In this document: positions 55,200-64,000 of the stretch, one piece after another
Numbering within the stretch: position 1 is the stretch's first letter
Layout of the letters: each line of letters opens with the position of its first letter
Source: Canna indica
Lineage: Eukaryota > Streptophyta > Magnoliopsida > Zingiberales > Cannaceae
Reading direction: 5' to 3'
DNA: 64,000 nt
Assembly: GCA_034359265.1 (NCBI GenBank)
Contig: CP136891.1
Location: 81,858,001-81,922,000, forward strand
Translations under genes and position numbers: made by a program
The notes under the pieces: generated by a model
What the model was told of the DNA's origin: nothing
Seen by the model: only the letters and a program-made list of their open reading frames with translations
Databases searched by the model: none

Positions 55200-57230
55200 A
55201 TGGATGAACCGAAGGAAGACGAGATCTCTCTGGTGGCCGAGAGAGAGGCCGAGATGGTCTCCTCCCCCGACCCCCTGATTCCGATCAAGAGAAAGGCGTG
55301 GTTCCTCGATCCCCATCCCGCCTCCCCCCAAGAGGTAAGCCGCTTCGCCCCCTCGATGCGAAAAAATGTGTCCTTGGCTCATCTCCGCGAGTCGAAGGTA
55401 CTGTTCAGAGGTTGGGGTAGCCCCTTGCGCAGGTGGGGCGACTGGGTCGACAAGCTTCAGCCCGTCTATGGCGATCTGTGGAAGAAGTCCGGCATCTTCG
55501 ATGCAATCGCGGTCTCTACTTATAAGATCAAGAAGGACCACTCGTCCATTTTGGGGGTGGCCGCGTTTTGGTGTGGAGAGACCAATACGTTCGTGTTCCC
55601 TTGGGGGGAGGCCACCGTTACACTAGAGGACGTGATGGTTCTCGCGGGGCTTTCGGTGCTCGGCGAGCCCGTGAGGGGCTCTTTGGCCGGGGAGTTCGCG
55701 GAGATTGAACAGAGGATGGTGAGGGAACACCGGACATTTAATCGAAGCACCAGCAAGAAAGCGGATCAAAGTGCGTGGATGAGACATTATATGGAGGGCG
55801 AGGGCGATGAGTTGGAGCACATTGCATTCCTGGCCCTGTGGCTGTCCCGGTTCGTGTTTCCTGGTCCCCCTATCAAGACCGTGAAGCAGCACATGCTTCC
55901 GATTGCCATTCGTTTGGCTCGAGGAACGAGAATTGCCTTTGGACCTGCTGTCCTGGCTAGCCTCTACCGCGACTTGGGGGCTATCAGGGATAACCTAGTA
56001 GTTCATAATAGCCCAAAAGCAGAACCTTTGGTTGTATGGGCACCTTTCAATTTGCTACAGCTTTGGCTGTGGGAGCATTTTTTGTCTTTGAGGCCGGATA
56101 AGCAAAATTTAATCGATAATAGTGAACCGAGAGCGGCACGATGGCACGATGTCTGTAGAAAGTCTGACTTCTCTCTTGTACATTCAGCTTTAGAGTCACC
56201 TGAGTTCCTCTGGCGCCCCTACATGGTTAGCTTGGAGAATTGGAGCAGGCCCTCTTTCTATGGGGACATTGGCATGTGGTATTCTGGCAACACAACTAAG
56301 GATGAAGAGGTGAGATCATTTGCGCAGTGTCTAAGGGCTGCTGAGCTTGTAGGAGTGGACTGCATTGAACAGTATCTGCCTCATCGCGTATCAATGCAGC
56401 TTGGGTTGGATCAGGATGTACCCTGCCACATTCCTCGTTCTAATTCAACATGGGAAGTTGCATGGGAGACATATGATATAACTTCTAAAAATATTGCCTT
56501 TTATGTTCCTCCACAGTTTTTTAAGTCCGGTATCACTCTCAACTACTCAATTTGGTGGAAGGAATGCATATCTGCATGTAGTATTTTGGTGGAAAATGAT
56601 ATTCAACCGCAAGGTTCCTTGGAGGATATTCACAATTTTCAAAGCAAGGTAATTTCAGAAAAGAAGATGAAGAAAATCCATACTTCACCAAGTATGAAGA
56701 GGAGAAAAGTGGAAGAGTTTTATGATGGCATGCTTTCTGATTGTCTTGTTTCTGCAAATGATTCTGTCTCTGGCGATAATGATAGTGTAGAATCCGAGAA
56801 CCTTCAACCAAGCATTACTAGAACTGAACAACTTCAGAGTTGTGCCACTAAACAGAAGGAATATATGAAATTGAAGCCTTCTACTTACTTTGACTGCAAA
56901 GTTAGACACAATCCAGAGGCTTCTCAATCTGTCAAATTAGACATATGTGAGACTGATGTAATTACTGCATTGGTCAATGAGGGGGACAGTGTAATGATGG
57001 GAGATTCTAATAGAAGAAATGGTTTGGGATCTGCCGAGTGTTATCTAATTGCAAGGCAACCTGGAGTACATATTGCTTCTCAAGAAGCAAAATTGAAATT
57101 GGAACAAGTAGTGGAAAAGCGTATGATGATGAAAGCTGAGGAATTTCAACTTGAAATGCAGATTAAAATGCTGAAAGAAGAAGTTGCTGCAATTGAAGCC
57201 AGAGCAATGGACTTGGAACCTGTTTGCTGA
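55200..57230 (+). CDS. Plant mobile domain (MAIN-like) protein
   Basis: This single-exon gene encodes 676 residues. From ~residue 70 to ~430 it reads as a plant mobile domain: SGIFDAIAVSTYKIKKDHSS, then AAFWCGETNTFVFPWGEATV and TLEDVMVLAGLSVLGEPV. Further blocks follow, including FLALWLSRFVFPG and VWAPFNLLQLWLWEHF. The C-terminal part is polar, with a basic stretch (KKMKKIHTS...KRRKVEEF, possible nuclear signal) and a predicted coiled coil at ~625-672 (LKLEQVVEKRMMMKAEEFQL). The family includes MAIN and MAIL1 of Arabidopsis, nuclear proteins needed for transposon silencing and meristem maintenance, and related domains carried by transposons. The long intact frame, absence of flanking terminal repeats and host-type codon use argue for a host gene. 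Confidence 0.85.
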   Translation: MDEPKEDEISLVAEREAEMVSSPDPLIPIKRKAWFLDPHPASPQEVSRFAPSMRKNVSLAHLRESKVLFRGWGSPLRRWGDWVDKLQPVYGDLWKKSGIFDAIAVSTYKIKKDHSSILGVAAFWCGETNTFVFPWGEATVTLEDVMVLAGLSVLGEPVRGSLAGEFAEIEQRMVREHRTFNRSTSKKADQSAWMRHYMEGEGDELEHIAFLALWLSRFVFPGPPIKTVKQHMLPIAIRLARGTRIAFGPAVLASLYRDLGAIRDNLVVHNSPKAEPLVVWAPFNLLQLWLWEHFLSLRPDKQNLIDNSEPRAARWHDVCRKSDFSLVHSALESPEFLWRPYMVSLENWSRPSFYGDIGMWYSGNTTKDEEVRSFAQCLRAAELVGVDCIEQYLPHRVSMQLGLDQDVPCHIPRSNSTWEVAWETYDITSKNIAFYVPPQFFKSGITLNYSIWWKECISACSILVENDIQPQGSLEDIHNFQSKVISEKKMKKIHTSPSMKRRKVEEFYDGMLSDCLVSANDSVSGDNDSVESENLQPSITRTEQLQSCATKQKEYMKLKPSTYFDCKVRHNPEASQSVKLDICETDVITALVNEGDSVMMGDSNRRNGLGSAECYLIARQPGVHIASQEAKLKLEQVVEKRMMMKAEEFQLEMQIKMLKEEVAAIEARAMDLEPVC

Positions 57231-58164
57231 GGTGCACTCAACCAAATTCAGCATTTACTCCCAACTTTTTTGTCCATAGTTCTACTTCGCTGCAGTTTTG
57301 TATATACAATATTGTGATCACAATCTTTTAAACATGAATAGTGATTAGTTCTTGTAATGCTTTTTAATTTTCAGTCCATTGATATCCAAATGATCAAAGC
57401 TTCAAAATTTGTTTGCCCTGAGAACTTTCTTCTATATAGATTTCCATGTCCTGCAACCGTGCTTCTAACTTAATGAAATGCTACAGTAATGGACTTTATT
57501 ATGGAAAACTGTAATATGAAGGAATAGAATGATTACTAGATGGAAATATTGTTCTTTTTAATGCTACCATTCGAATTAGCATCAGCTTTATGGCATGCAG
57601 CACTTGTTGAATTGGTCGCAACAATGTATAGTATGTAGATCACCATTCTTGGATATCCATAATGATTGCAATGTTGTATCATGTTAGCTAGTAAGTTGGC
57701 TTACTTGACTGATTTTAATGACTAATCATTTTGATTAATGCTGCCCCCTTGAGGCAGAAATTTTACGATTCTAAATTAACAATAATATCCTGCACTAATT
57801 AATGAAATTGAATGGGTTTAGATTTTTATAGTCACATTTGATTAAATTTAATTCATAAACAAGAGATTTCATGCCAGTAGAATACAACTAGAGTATATTT
57901 TATATTTTGACTTTAATATCATAGTAATATAGGACCACATTGGATATGAAGTGCATTGACACAGAAATAATATGTTGATCTTATTGAAAGTGAGTAATTT
58001 AACTCTTCCACAAATAAAGAAAATTAGAAAAATTCAACATAATCTAATAAATCTTAATAAATAAATAATTAAATTTAGCTATTTGATTACTGAAGCTGAT
58101 AACTGAATCTTGATAATCTACATTCTGCAACATTGGAAATAAGGTGGAGAAACCAATCAAATAA
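57231..58164. other. 3' flank of the PMD gene
   Basis: AT-rich non-coding sequence with no recognised gene or repeat. It likely includes the 3' untranslated region. Confidence 0.45.
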
Positions 58165-58368
58165 TGCATGTTTGCTTCATAGGATAAGGAAGGATATGAT
58201 AAGGGATAGATTAATATCCATTGTTTGTTTAGCACATGGATTAGAAGAAAATATGTATAAAATTGATATTATATCCGGTGTATACCGGATTTAAAAAATT
58301 TATATCTTATCCACTCTCATTTATTATCCAATCTTATCTTATCCTATCCAATAAAGCAAACATACCAA
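58165..58368. mobile_element. Small MITE, copy B
   Basis: The left end, TGCATGTTTGCTTCATAGGA, and the complement of the right end, TTGGTATGTTTGCTTTATTG, form imperfect inverted termini, followed by GGATAAG-rich arms. It is related to copy A (53485-53685) through ATTAGAAGAAAATAT and ATAAAATTGATATTATATCC. A 3-bp target duplication is not obvious. Confidence 0.6.
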
Positions 58369-58600
58369 TAGATCATTCAGCAGTTACTATATATTTTATG
58401 CACTCAATATGCTAACTTTTATCTGGTCCAATAGATGATTAAGCGTTTTTCTCTCTTGTAAACTCCAAGAAATGTACACATCCAATATCCATTACAAGAG
58501 TAGGTGGTAATGTGGAATGGGAAGCATCCATGCCTAGTGTGATCTGCTATAGTTAAAATATCCTGGACTTTTGTGCACTGGACTTGTTCTACAATAGTCA

Positions 58601-59340
58601 TTGGTTTAATATGGTCATCATTCAATTAACAGATAAATGTTACCACTGCAGATGCAAAAACCTAATGGGATGAATATAAAAAATAATTAATCATTACATG
58701 ATTATTTTTCTGAGAATATCATTTTTTTATCTCTATAAAAGCTGCAAAAAATCTAATGAAATGAAATAAGAGTTATCAAGCTTATCTTGCTAGAAGAATG
58801 ATTCATGCTTTTTCTAAGATTTGACCGAGGAAATGGATCGATGGTCAGTAAATACTCCATATTGGGCCATCTTAATAGACACTGGAAAATTGTGGATTCA
58901 TGCCTGATTGTTTGATTGCTAAACCATTAGACTAGCTAAGAAAAGTTTTAATAAATCTGAGAGACTAACTAAGCTTCATGATCCCATTATCCTATGGGCA
59001 TGGACAAGGATTATATTGGTTTAATTTTGTCATCATTCAATAATAGAGAAATGTGACTACTGGAGCTGCAAAAGCCTAGTGGGAAGAACTGTAATAGAGT
59101 TTGTTAACAATTTCCTGGATCTTTGTCTGAGAATTTATCATTCATCTCTACCAAAGATTCAAAGCTGTAAAAAACCAAGTGAAATGAATGAAGTTACCAT
59201 GCTTATCTTGCTTAGTCATGCTTTTCCTAAGATAAGACCAAGGAAATGGAAGTTAATGTCAGCAAATACTCCATAGTGGGACATTCTAATACACATTTGA
59301 GTCTTGGAGAATTGCGCTATCTCTTTGATTGCTCTACTAT
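58601..59340. repeat. 415-bp spaced segmental duplication
   Basis: 58601-58925 and 59016-59340 align along their whole length at a 415-base offset. Shared landmarks are TTGGTTTAAT, TCATCATTCAAT, TCTGAGAAT, CTTATCTTGCT, CATGCTTTTYCTAAGAT, GACCRAGGAAATGGA and AAATACTCCATA. The copies have diverged noticeably, so the event is old. No protein is preserved. Confidence 0.8.
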
Positions 59341-60936
59341 TAGTCTTGTTATAATCAAAGTTCTCAAGTTGTTCTGTTATCCTATATACTGATTTGCAGT
59401 GATGTCTCTCTTTTTATTATTAGTAATATTATATTTTATATTTGCATCCATGGAACTGTGCTTTCCATTTCAATTTCTGTCACTTGGAAATTGCTATAGA
59501 TCTCTGTGTTTTTGTTTGGCATTAACTGTGCAAGACATGATTCATGTTAAGTTGATATTATATTTGCTTGGTATTTACTTGAATTGTGGTTTACATGGAC
59601 GTTTCATGTTCAGAATTGGCTGAAATTAATTGCCAATGAACATACTGAACTGTTGAGTCATGCCTTAAACTTTTTCATGGCATCCAACAATAGGATATGC
59701 TACAGAGAGCAAGGTTCAGTAAATCCTTTGGTTCAGGCTGCATAAGGTTGCCATTTGTAATACTATAGGATATGCACATTGTGTCATTAAAGATTTATTT
59801 AAATAAGAGCATAGAGGTATCCGGAGGTTAATGATCATAATCTTATCTTTCATTGTGACTAATGTAAAAAAATCTATTTACTTCTGATGGCATATTTGCT
59901 AATCTCCTTTTAGTTAGAGGTTATACATGCTCTTAATCTTCAGATTAATGTTCAGGTTATACAATATCTTGAATACATGATTCTGGTATCTGAGTAAATG
60001 TTGGATGCTTGCTAACAACCAATAAAACAAGAGTAATCAAGAAAGTAGTTTGATAAGCGCTTACGTCTTGCAAATAGAATTATAGAAGTAACTGTCATAA
60101 ATTGTTCAGGCAGAGTGTAAAGAATGACAGTAGTAAAAGTTGTGACTTTAGTCTCCACCTGACTGGGGGAATACTAACTGCAAATCAAGAACACATGAGC
60201 GTAGGAGTATTATGTAATATAATGCTTTAAAAGGTAGTTCATATTATTGTCATGAAGGACGTAATCTTGTCTGTCAAAACTTGATTGTGATAGCCATGAT
60301 TCCATTATGTTAATTACGAAGTTGACTTGGCAAGTTAACCTTGTGGCACTCAGCCACTGATTATTGCGGTGGTCATCTTAACCTTGAATAGCAAGAGCGT
60401 CCATTATGTTTCAGAAAAATTGTACATTGTACATTGTGATTATTGGTATTGCTTTTGATGCCACTCTAAGTTGCTTTTCTGCGTGAATTTATGGTTCCTT
60501 TTTCCAACAATTAAAGAACAATTTCATCTGGCATTGTTGGAACTGTAAGCAGCAGATATTGAGATTACTCTAACAGGCCATGTAGTTATTCTTGGATGAT
60601 GCACAAAGTTAATGGTTTCTGCCTAATAACAAGCCACTGTTGATCCAATTCCTCGTGCTAATGTCTTTCTTTTCAGCTTCACATGTTGCTATTTGCAATT
60701 TTGCACAGGATGCTATGGAAATTAGCATGGAAGATGCAGATAGTCTTCGCAGTTGTAATGTTCAGTGGTTGGTCTGCCTGGTCCTTCTAAATGGGAAGGT
60801 ATGTGATTTGGCCAGTGTTGTTCTTACTATAATAAGCTTATGATCTCAAAATATTAGTCCCACTCTATTTAGGCAAACTGCCATAGTAAATGATGACATT
60901 GTAAATGCAAAAGAGCTGTTTTGTTATTATCTTATG
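59341..60936. other. Intergenic stretch
   Basis: No gene is supported. Short frames (for example 60640-60843) show no family features. GTACATTGTACATTGTGATT near 60421 is a minor local repeat. Confidence 0.4.
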
Positions 60937-61390
60937 TAGGGGTGTAAGCGAGCCAAGCCGCTCGCGAGCTACTCGAGATCGATTCGGTAAAAACTCGAAC
61001 TCGACTCGAACTTATCGAGCTCGAGCCGAGCCGAGCCAGACATGCGAGCGAGCCGAGTTCGAGCTAACCTATACTCGGCTCGAGCGGCTCGCGAGCCTAA
61101 TCGAGCATAATCGAGCCTTCTATATATATTATATATCGGGTTTGATTTTTAAATTTTATGAACCCGTTACCCTCTAAAAAGAACTCGAGCTTAGTCGAGC
61201 TCGAGCTCGGCTCGCGCGGCTCGACTCGTGCGGCTTGATTTTTTTTTCGAGCCGAGCCGAGCTCGAGTGGCTTGAATGTAGCTCGAGCCGAGCTTGAGCC
61301 GATAGACCAAGGCTCGAGCTCGTTATTTTCCAAACGAGCCGAGCTCGAGCCGAGCCAAGCTCGGCTCGGCTCAGCTCGATTACACCCCTA
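60937..61390. mobile_element. 454-bp hAT-like MITE rich in GAGCCGAGC
   Basis: The start, TAGGGGTGTAAGCGAGCC, is the inverse of the end, GGCTC...GATTACACCCCTA. ATCTTATG (60929-60936) and ATCTTACG (61391-61398) flank it, an 8-bp duplication with one mismatch, as for hAT elements. The GC-rich body is made of GCTCGAGC/GAGCCGAGC units around a central AT-rich core near 61120-61170. Apparent open frames inside have no protein meaning. Confidence 0.85.
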
Positions 61391-61587
61391 ATCTTACGAT
61401 ACGATTTCTAGTCACAAGGTCTTTTGTGAAAGATGTATAAGGTTTATTACTTTATTAGTCATCTTTTTGTCTCTCGAATGTTATATAGTGCAGGCTTGAT
61501 AGTTGATACTGGCATATACTCTAAAAGAGTAAATTGTTGGTTCTAAAAAGTAAATAGATATAAATAGGGCTTTTCTTTTTTATAAAA

Positions 61588-61925
61588 CTAGTTTAATTAC
61601 CCGTGTGACGCACGGGTTTTTCGAGTGGATAAAATATATATGATACAAAAAATTGATATATAAAAAAATGAATAAACTTAAGTTGCATATATAAAGTACA
61701 TGAATATTAATATATTCATACATATTATATATAAAAAAAAAATAGAGAAAATGTTAATTACTTGTGTGATGCACGAGTATTTCAAGTGGATAAAATATAT
61801 ATGATATGAAAAATTAATATAAAAAAATCGAATAAACTTAAGTTGTATATATAGAGTATATGAACATAAATATATTCATACATATCATATAAAAGTAGAT
61901 AAAAGAGAAAATGCTAAAAATAATT
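61588..61925 (-). mobile_element. Likely Helitron 3' end (minus strand) with a tandem second copy
   Basis: On the minus strand the sequence reads ACCCGTGCGTCACACGGGT, then AATTAAA, then CTAG, with T next. This is a GC hairpin (CCCGTG stem, 61600-61616) a few bases before CTAG and a T host base, the Helitron 3' terminal rule. The element body would run to higher coordinates. About 161 bp further (61761-61777) the hairpin region recurs in decayed form (CTTGTGTGATGCACGAG). It is followed by the same GTGGATAAAATATATATGAT stretch, so ~160 bp is tandemly duplicated. The 5' end (TC) was not located. Confidence 0.55.
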
Positions 61926-62578
61926 ATCTGTCATAATATTTGATTTTATAAAAGTTCAAAATTACGTAATAAAAAAATGATAATCCAGAATGACAAATGT
62001 CCTACAACAAGTAATAACTAAAATATATCAAAAATAAATATATATACTTAATTAGCTAGTAATTAACGTTTGACGGCGAACAGTAATTAATGTTTGGCGG
62101 CGGACAGCAGCATACGATAGCATCAATATTTATCGTAAGTTGCAGTTATATGTCTTGTAATATGTTTTATGTATATATTATCACATTTACGCTTTGTAAT
62201 GACTGTGTTATAAAGACACTTTTAAAAAAATTACATAAGTTATGTCATGCCTAAAATACTTATATTAGAATACTCCAGACCATTATATTTCTCATTTTCT
62301 TTCCTTTTTTGAATTTTTTTAATCCTAGATTTTGTTTTTCTTATAAATCTTTGTTTACTTCCAAAGAAAAATGCCTATCAAATATGGTAGTCAGTGGTCA
62401 CATATCTTTAATAATTGTTAATTAATAAAATTTTGATTGCATTATATATTCTTTTATATATGCTAAATACAATAATGTTACCGTTTGCCCTAATTTGAAT
62501 GCTGAACCCGGCTTCGATTAATTGACTTGAGTTTGTTAACCATGTTATCGGACGCGGGTTGGATCCAATGTTTCACCT
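61926..62578. other. AT-rich region upstream of the second mTERF gene
   Basis: No gene is seen. TTAACGTTTGACGGCGAACAG and TTAATGTTTGGCGGCGGACAG (62065-62107) form a short direct repeat. The region may be the Helitron body and/or mTERF upstream DNA. Confidence 0.4.
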
Positions 62579-62585
62579 TATAAAC
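62579..62585 (+). promoter_or_regulatory. Probable TATA box of the second mTERF gene
   Basis: TATAAAC lies 75 bases before the ATG at 62660, with CCAAT at 62565-62569 just upstream. Distance and context fit a plant core promoter with a short leader. Confidence 0.5.
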
Positions 62586-62659
62586 CACCCTACGCTTTCA
62601 AAAGACTTTGACCAAATCGGTTTCGCACTTGTTACCAAACTCCGAAACCCTTTCCCCCG

Positions 62660-63886
62660 ATGTCGTCGTCTTGCTCCTCTCTCCTGAGGAGGAGGATCCA
62701 CCTCTTCCGCCTCCGGCCATTTCATTCCTTCATCCAACAGCGCCCGCGCCCTCTCTCCGTCGCCACTTCTTCTTCTTCCCCTGACTCCTTCACCGTCAAC
62801 TTCCTCACCACCCAGTGCAACTTTCCCTTGCCCGCCGCTCTCACCGTCGCCCGCGCCCTCCGCATCGACGAATCCTCCACCGATAAACCTCTGGCCGTCG
62901 TCTCGCTTCTGCGCTCTCACGGTCTCTCCCCTTCCCACGTCGCCCGCCTTGTCGCCCAACGCCCCGTCGTCCTCCTCTCCCGCCCCGAACGCACACTCGC
63001 CCCCAAGCTCCGTTTCCTCTCCTCCTTCCTCCCCCCCTCCTTCGTATCCGACCTCCTCCTCATCTGCCCCTGCCTTCTCTCCCGCAGCCTACAGGCCCAC
63101 ATCGAACCCCTCTTCTCCCTCCTTCGATGCTTCCTCGACTCGCCTGAAGCCCTCTTCTTCGCTGCTCGCCGTGGTCAGTTCCTCTTCACCTGTAACCTCC
63201 AAGCCACCGTCGCCCCTAACATCGCCCTCCTCCTCTCCAGTGGGGTCCGCTCCGGCAACATTGCCAAGCTCCTCAGCACCCATCCGCATTGCTTTGTGGT
63301 ACCCGCCGCCCGCTTTGTTGAAGCTGTCAACAACGCTATTTCTGTTGGCGTCGGCCCTGGTATGTCACTCTTCATCTACGCTCTCAGGGCTATGCTTGGG
63401 ATCCGGCAATCTAGGTGGGAAACAAGGTCTCAGGTGTTCAAGCGGCTCGGATGGTCAGAGGAGGAGTTCCGGATTGCCTTTCAGAGAGCGCCACTGTTTG
63501 TGTTAGTATCTGACCAGAAGATAAAGAAAATGGCGAATTTCTTGATGAAGGAGGCCCAGTTGAAGGCTTCCGACCTCAGCAGACAGCCGAAGCTGCTGAT
63601 GTACAGTCTGGAGAATAGGCTCTTGCCGAGGTTCCGGGTGTTCCAAGTGCTGGAAGCCAAAGGGATGCTTAAGAATGCGAGCGAGAACAAGAGGAATGGG
63701 TTGATCATTGGCATGTTTACTTGCACTGAAGGAGAGTTCGTTGATAGATATGTGAGGAGGCACAACACAGCTGCTCCTGAATTGATGGGTATATACAATT
63801 GCAATATCGGCAACAAGAAGGTCTATGTAAAAAAAGCCGAAGGTGATACCGTTCATGGTTCTTCTGAAAAGAGCATATCTTCATAA
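62660..63886 (+). CDS. mTERF family protein, organelle-targeted (second gene)
   Basis: This intronless gene encodes 408 residues. The N-terminus is rich in Ser and Arg without acidic residues (MSSSCSSLLRRRIHLFRLRP), a mitochondrial or plastid targeting type. mTERF helical repeats follow: LSPSHVARLVAQRPVVLLSR, SDLLLICPCLLSRSL, SGNIAKLLSTHPHCF and WSEEEFRIAFQRAPLFVLVS. The family tail KIKKMANFLMKEAQL...LPRFRVFQVLEAKG matches that of the gene at 2208 in layout. The two proteins share architecture but differ clearly in sequence, so they are old paralogues and not a recent tandem copy. The exact organelle target is unknown. Confidence 0.9.
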   Translation: MSSSCSSLLRRRIHLFRLRPFHSFIQQRPRPLSVATSSSSPDSFTVNFLTTQCNFPLPAALTVARALRIDESSTDKPLAVVSLLRSHGLSPSHVARLVAQRPVVLLSRPERTLAPKLRFLSSFLPPSFVSDLLLICPCLLSRSLQAHIEPLFSLLRCFLDSPEALFFAARRGQFLFTCNLQATVAPNIALLLSSGVRSGNIAKLLSTHPHCFVVPAARFVEAVNNAISVGVGPGMSLFIYALRAMLGIRQSRWETRSQVFKRLGWSEEEFRIAFQRAPLFVLVSDQKIKKMANFLMKEAQLKASDLSRQPKLLMYSLENRLLPRFRVFQVLEAKGMLKNASENKRNGLIIGMFTCTEGEFVDRYVRRHNTAAPELMGIYNCNIGNKKVYVKKAEGDTVHGSSEKSISS

Positions 63887-64000
63887 CGTGGGGTTATCAC
63901 TCATCAGAAAGGAGTCAGGTCGAAGTCTTTCATCGTCATGATCTTCGAAGTTGATAGTTGATGTTGGTTGGCAACTTAGTTGCTTACCACTCAAGAACAT

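Noticed and set aside
55200..57230. PMD gene as a transposon-borne domain
   Set aside because: PMD domains do occur in Mutator- and gypsy-type elements, but no terminal repeats or transposase flank this intact gene.
60905..61333. Open frames on both strands in a GC-rich stretch
   Set aside because: They lie wholly within the hAT-like MITE made of GAGCCGAGC units; translation is low-complexity and matches no family.

Overview
This window is nuclear DNA from a flowering plant. It shows spliced genes with GT-AG introns, organelle-targeted plant gene families, plant-type LTR, CACTA, Harbinger, hAT, Mutator and Helitron remnants, and AT-rich intergenic DNA around GC-rich gene starts. The GC-rich 5' ends of several genes suggest a monocot, but that is inference and the species cannot be named from the window.

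Eight host genes can be read. From left to right they are: an mTERF gene (2208-3353, +); an R3H-domain gene in seven exons on the minus strand (9058-4457); an ARP-type apurinic/apyrimidinic endonuclease with a SAP domain (coding exons 23457-38056, +); a plastid 2-isopropylmalate synthase in twelve exons (41301-47737, +); a large acidic protein with a plant calmodulin-binding domain (49497-52727, +); a plant-mobile-domain protein (55200-57230, +); and a second mTERF gene (62660-63886, +). The eighth is a tentative small GRF zinc-finger ORF (18778-19008), which lies inside a transposon. The reading frames of the seven main genes close exactly when their exons are joined. The genes do not form a pathway: they cover organelle gene expression (mTERF), nucleic-acid binding and repair (R3H, ARP), leucine biosynthesis, calcium signalling and silencing or meristem functions (PMD).

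The spaces between the genes are dominated by mobile DNA. 31-940 is a Mutator-like element with ~190-bp inverted ends and a GC-rich repetitive core. 9.38-11.23 kb is a degenerate AT-rich tandem array. 11305-19802 is an 8.5-kb PIF/Harbinger element with TAA target duplications. It holds a broken MYB/SANT ORF1, a truncated transposase, and a CACTA remnant joined to that transposase through a locally repeated 20-bp segment. 19.97-21.05 kb is a LINE remnant. 21434-22661 is a small Harbinger-like element carrying a two-exon bHLH gene fragment (ABORTED MICROSPORES/ICE1 type).

An 8.3-kb intron of the ARP gene contains a complete Ty3/gypsy chromovirus (27030-32740, TSD CAATG). Its reverse transcriptase is split by a 207-bp MITE with its own target duplication. 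Further right are a fold-back MITE (39681-40129), two hAT-like MITEs (54345-54818, 60937-61390), a pair of related small MITEs, a 415-bp segmental duplication (58.6-59.3 kb) and a likely Helitron 3' terminus (61588). I found no tRNA, rRNA or CRISPR. The best leads for novelty are the gene-capturing Harbinger element, the Harbinger-CACTA chimera, and a retrotransposon whose near-identical LTRs contrast with heavily damaged coding regions.
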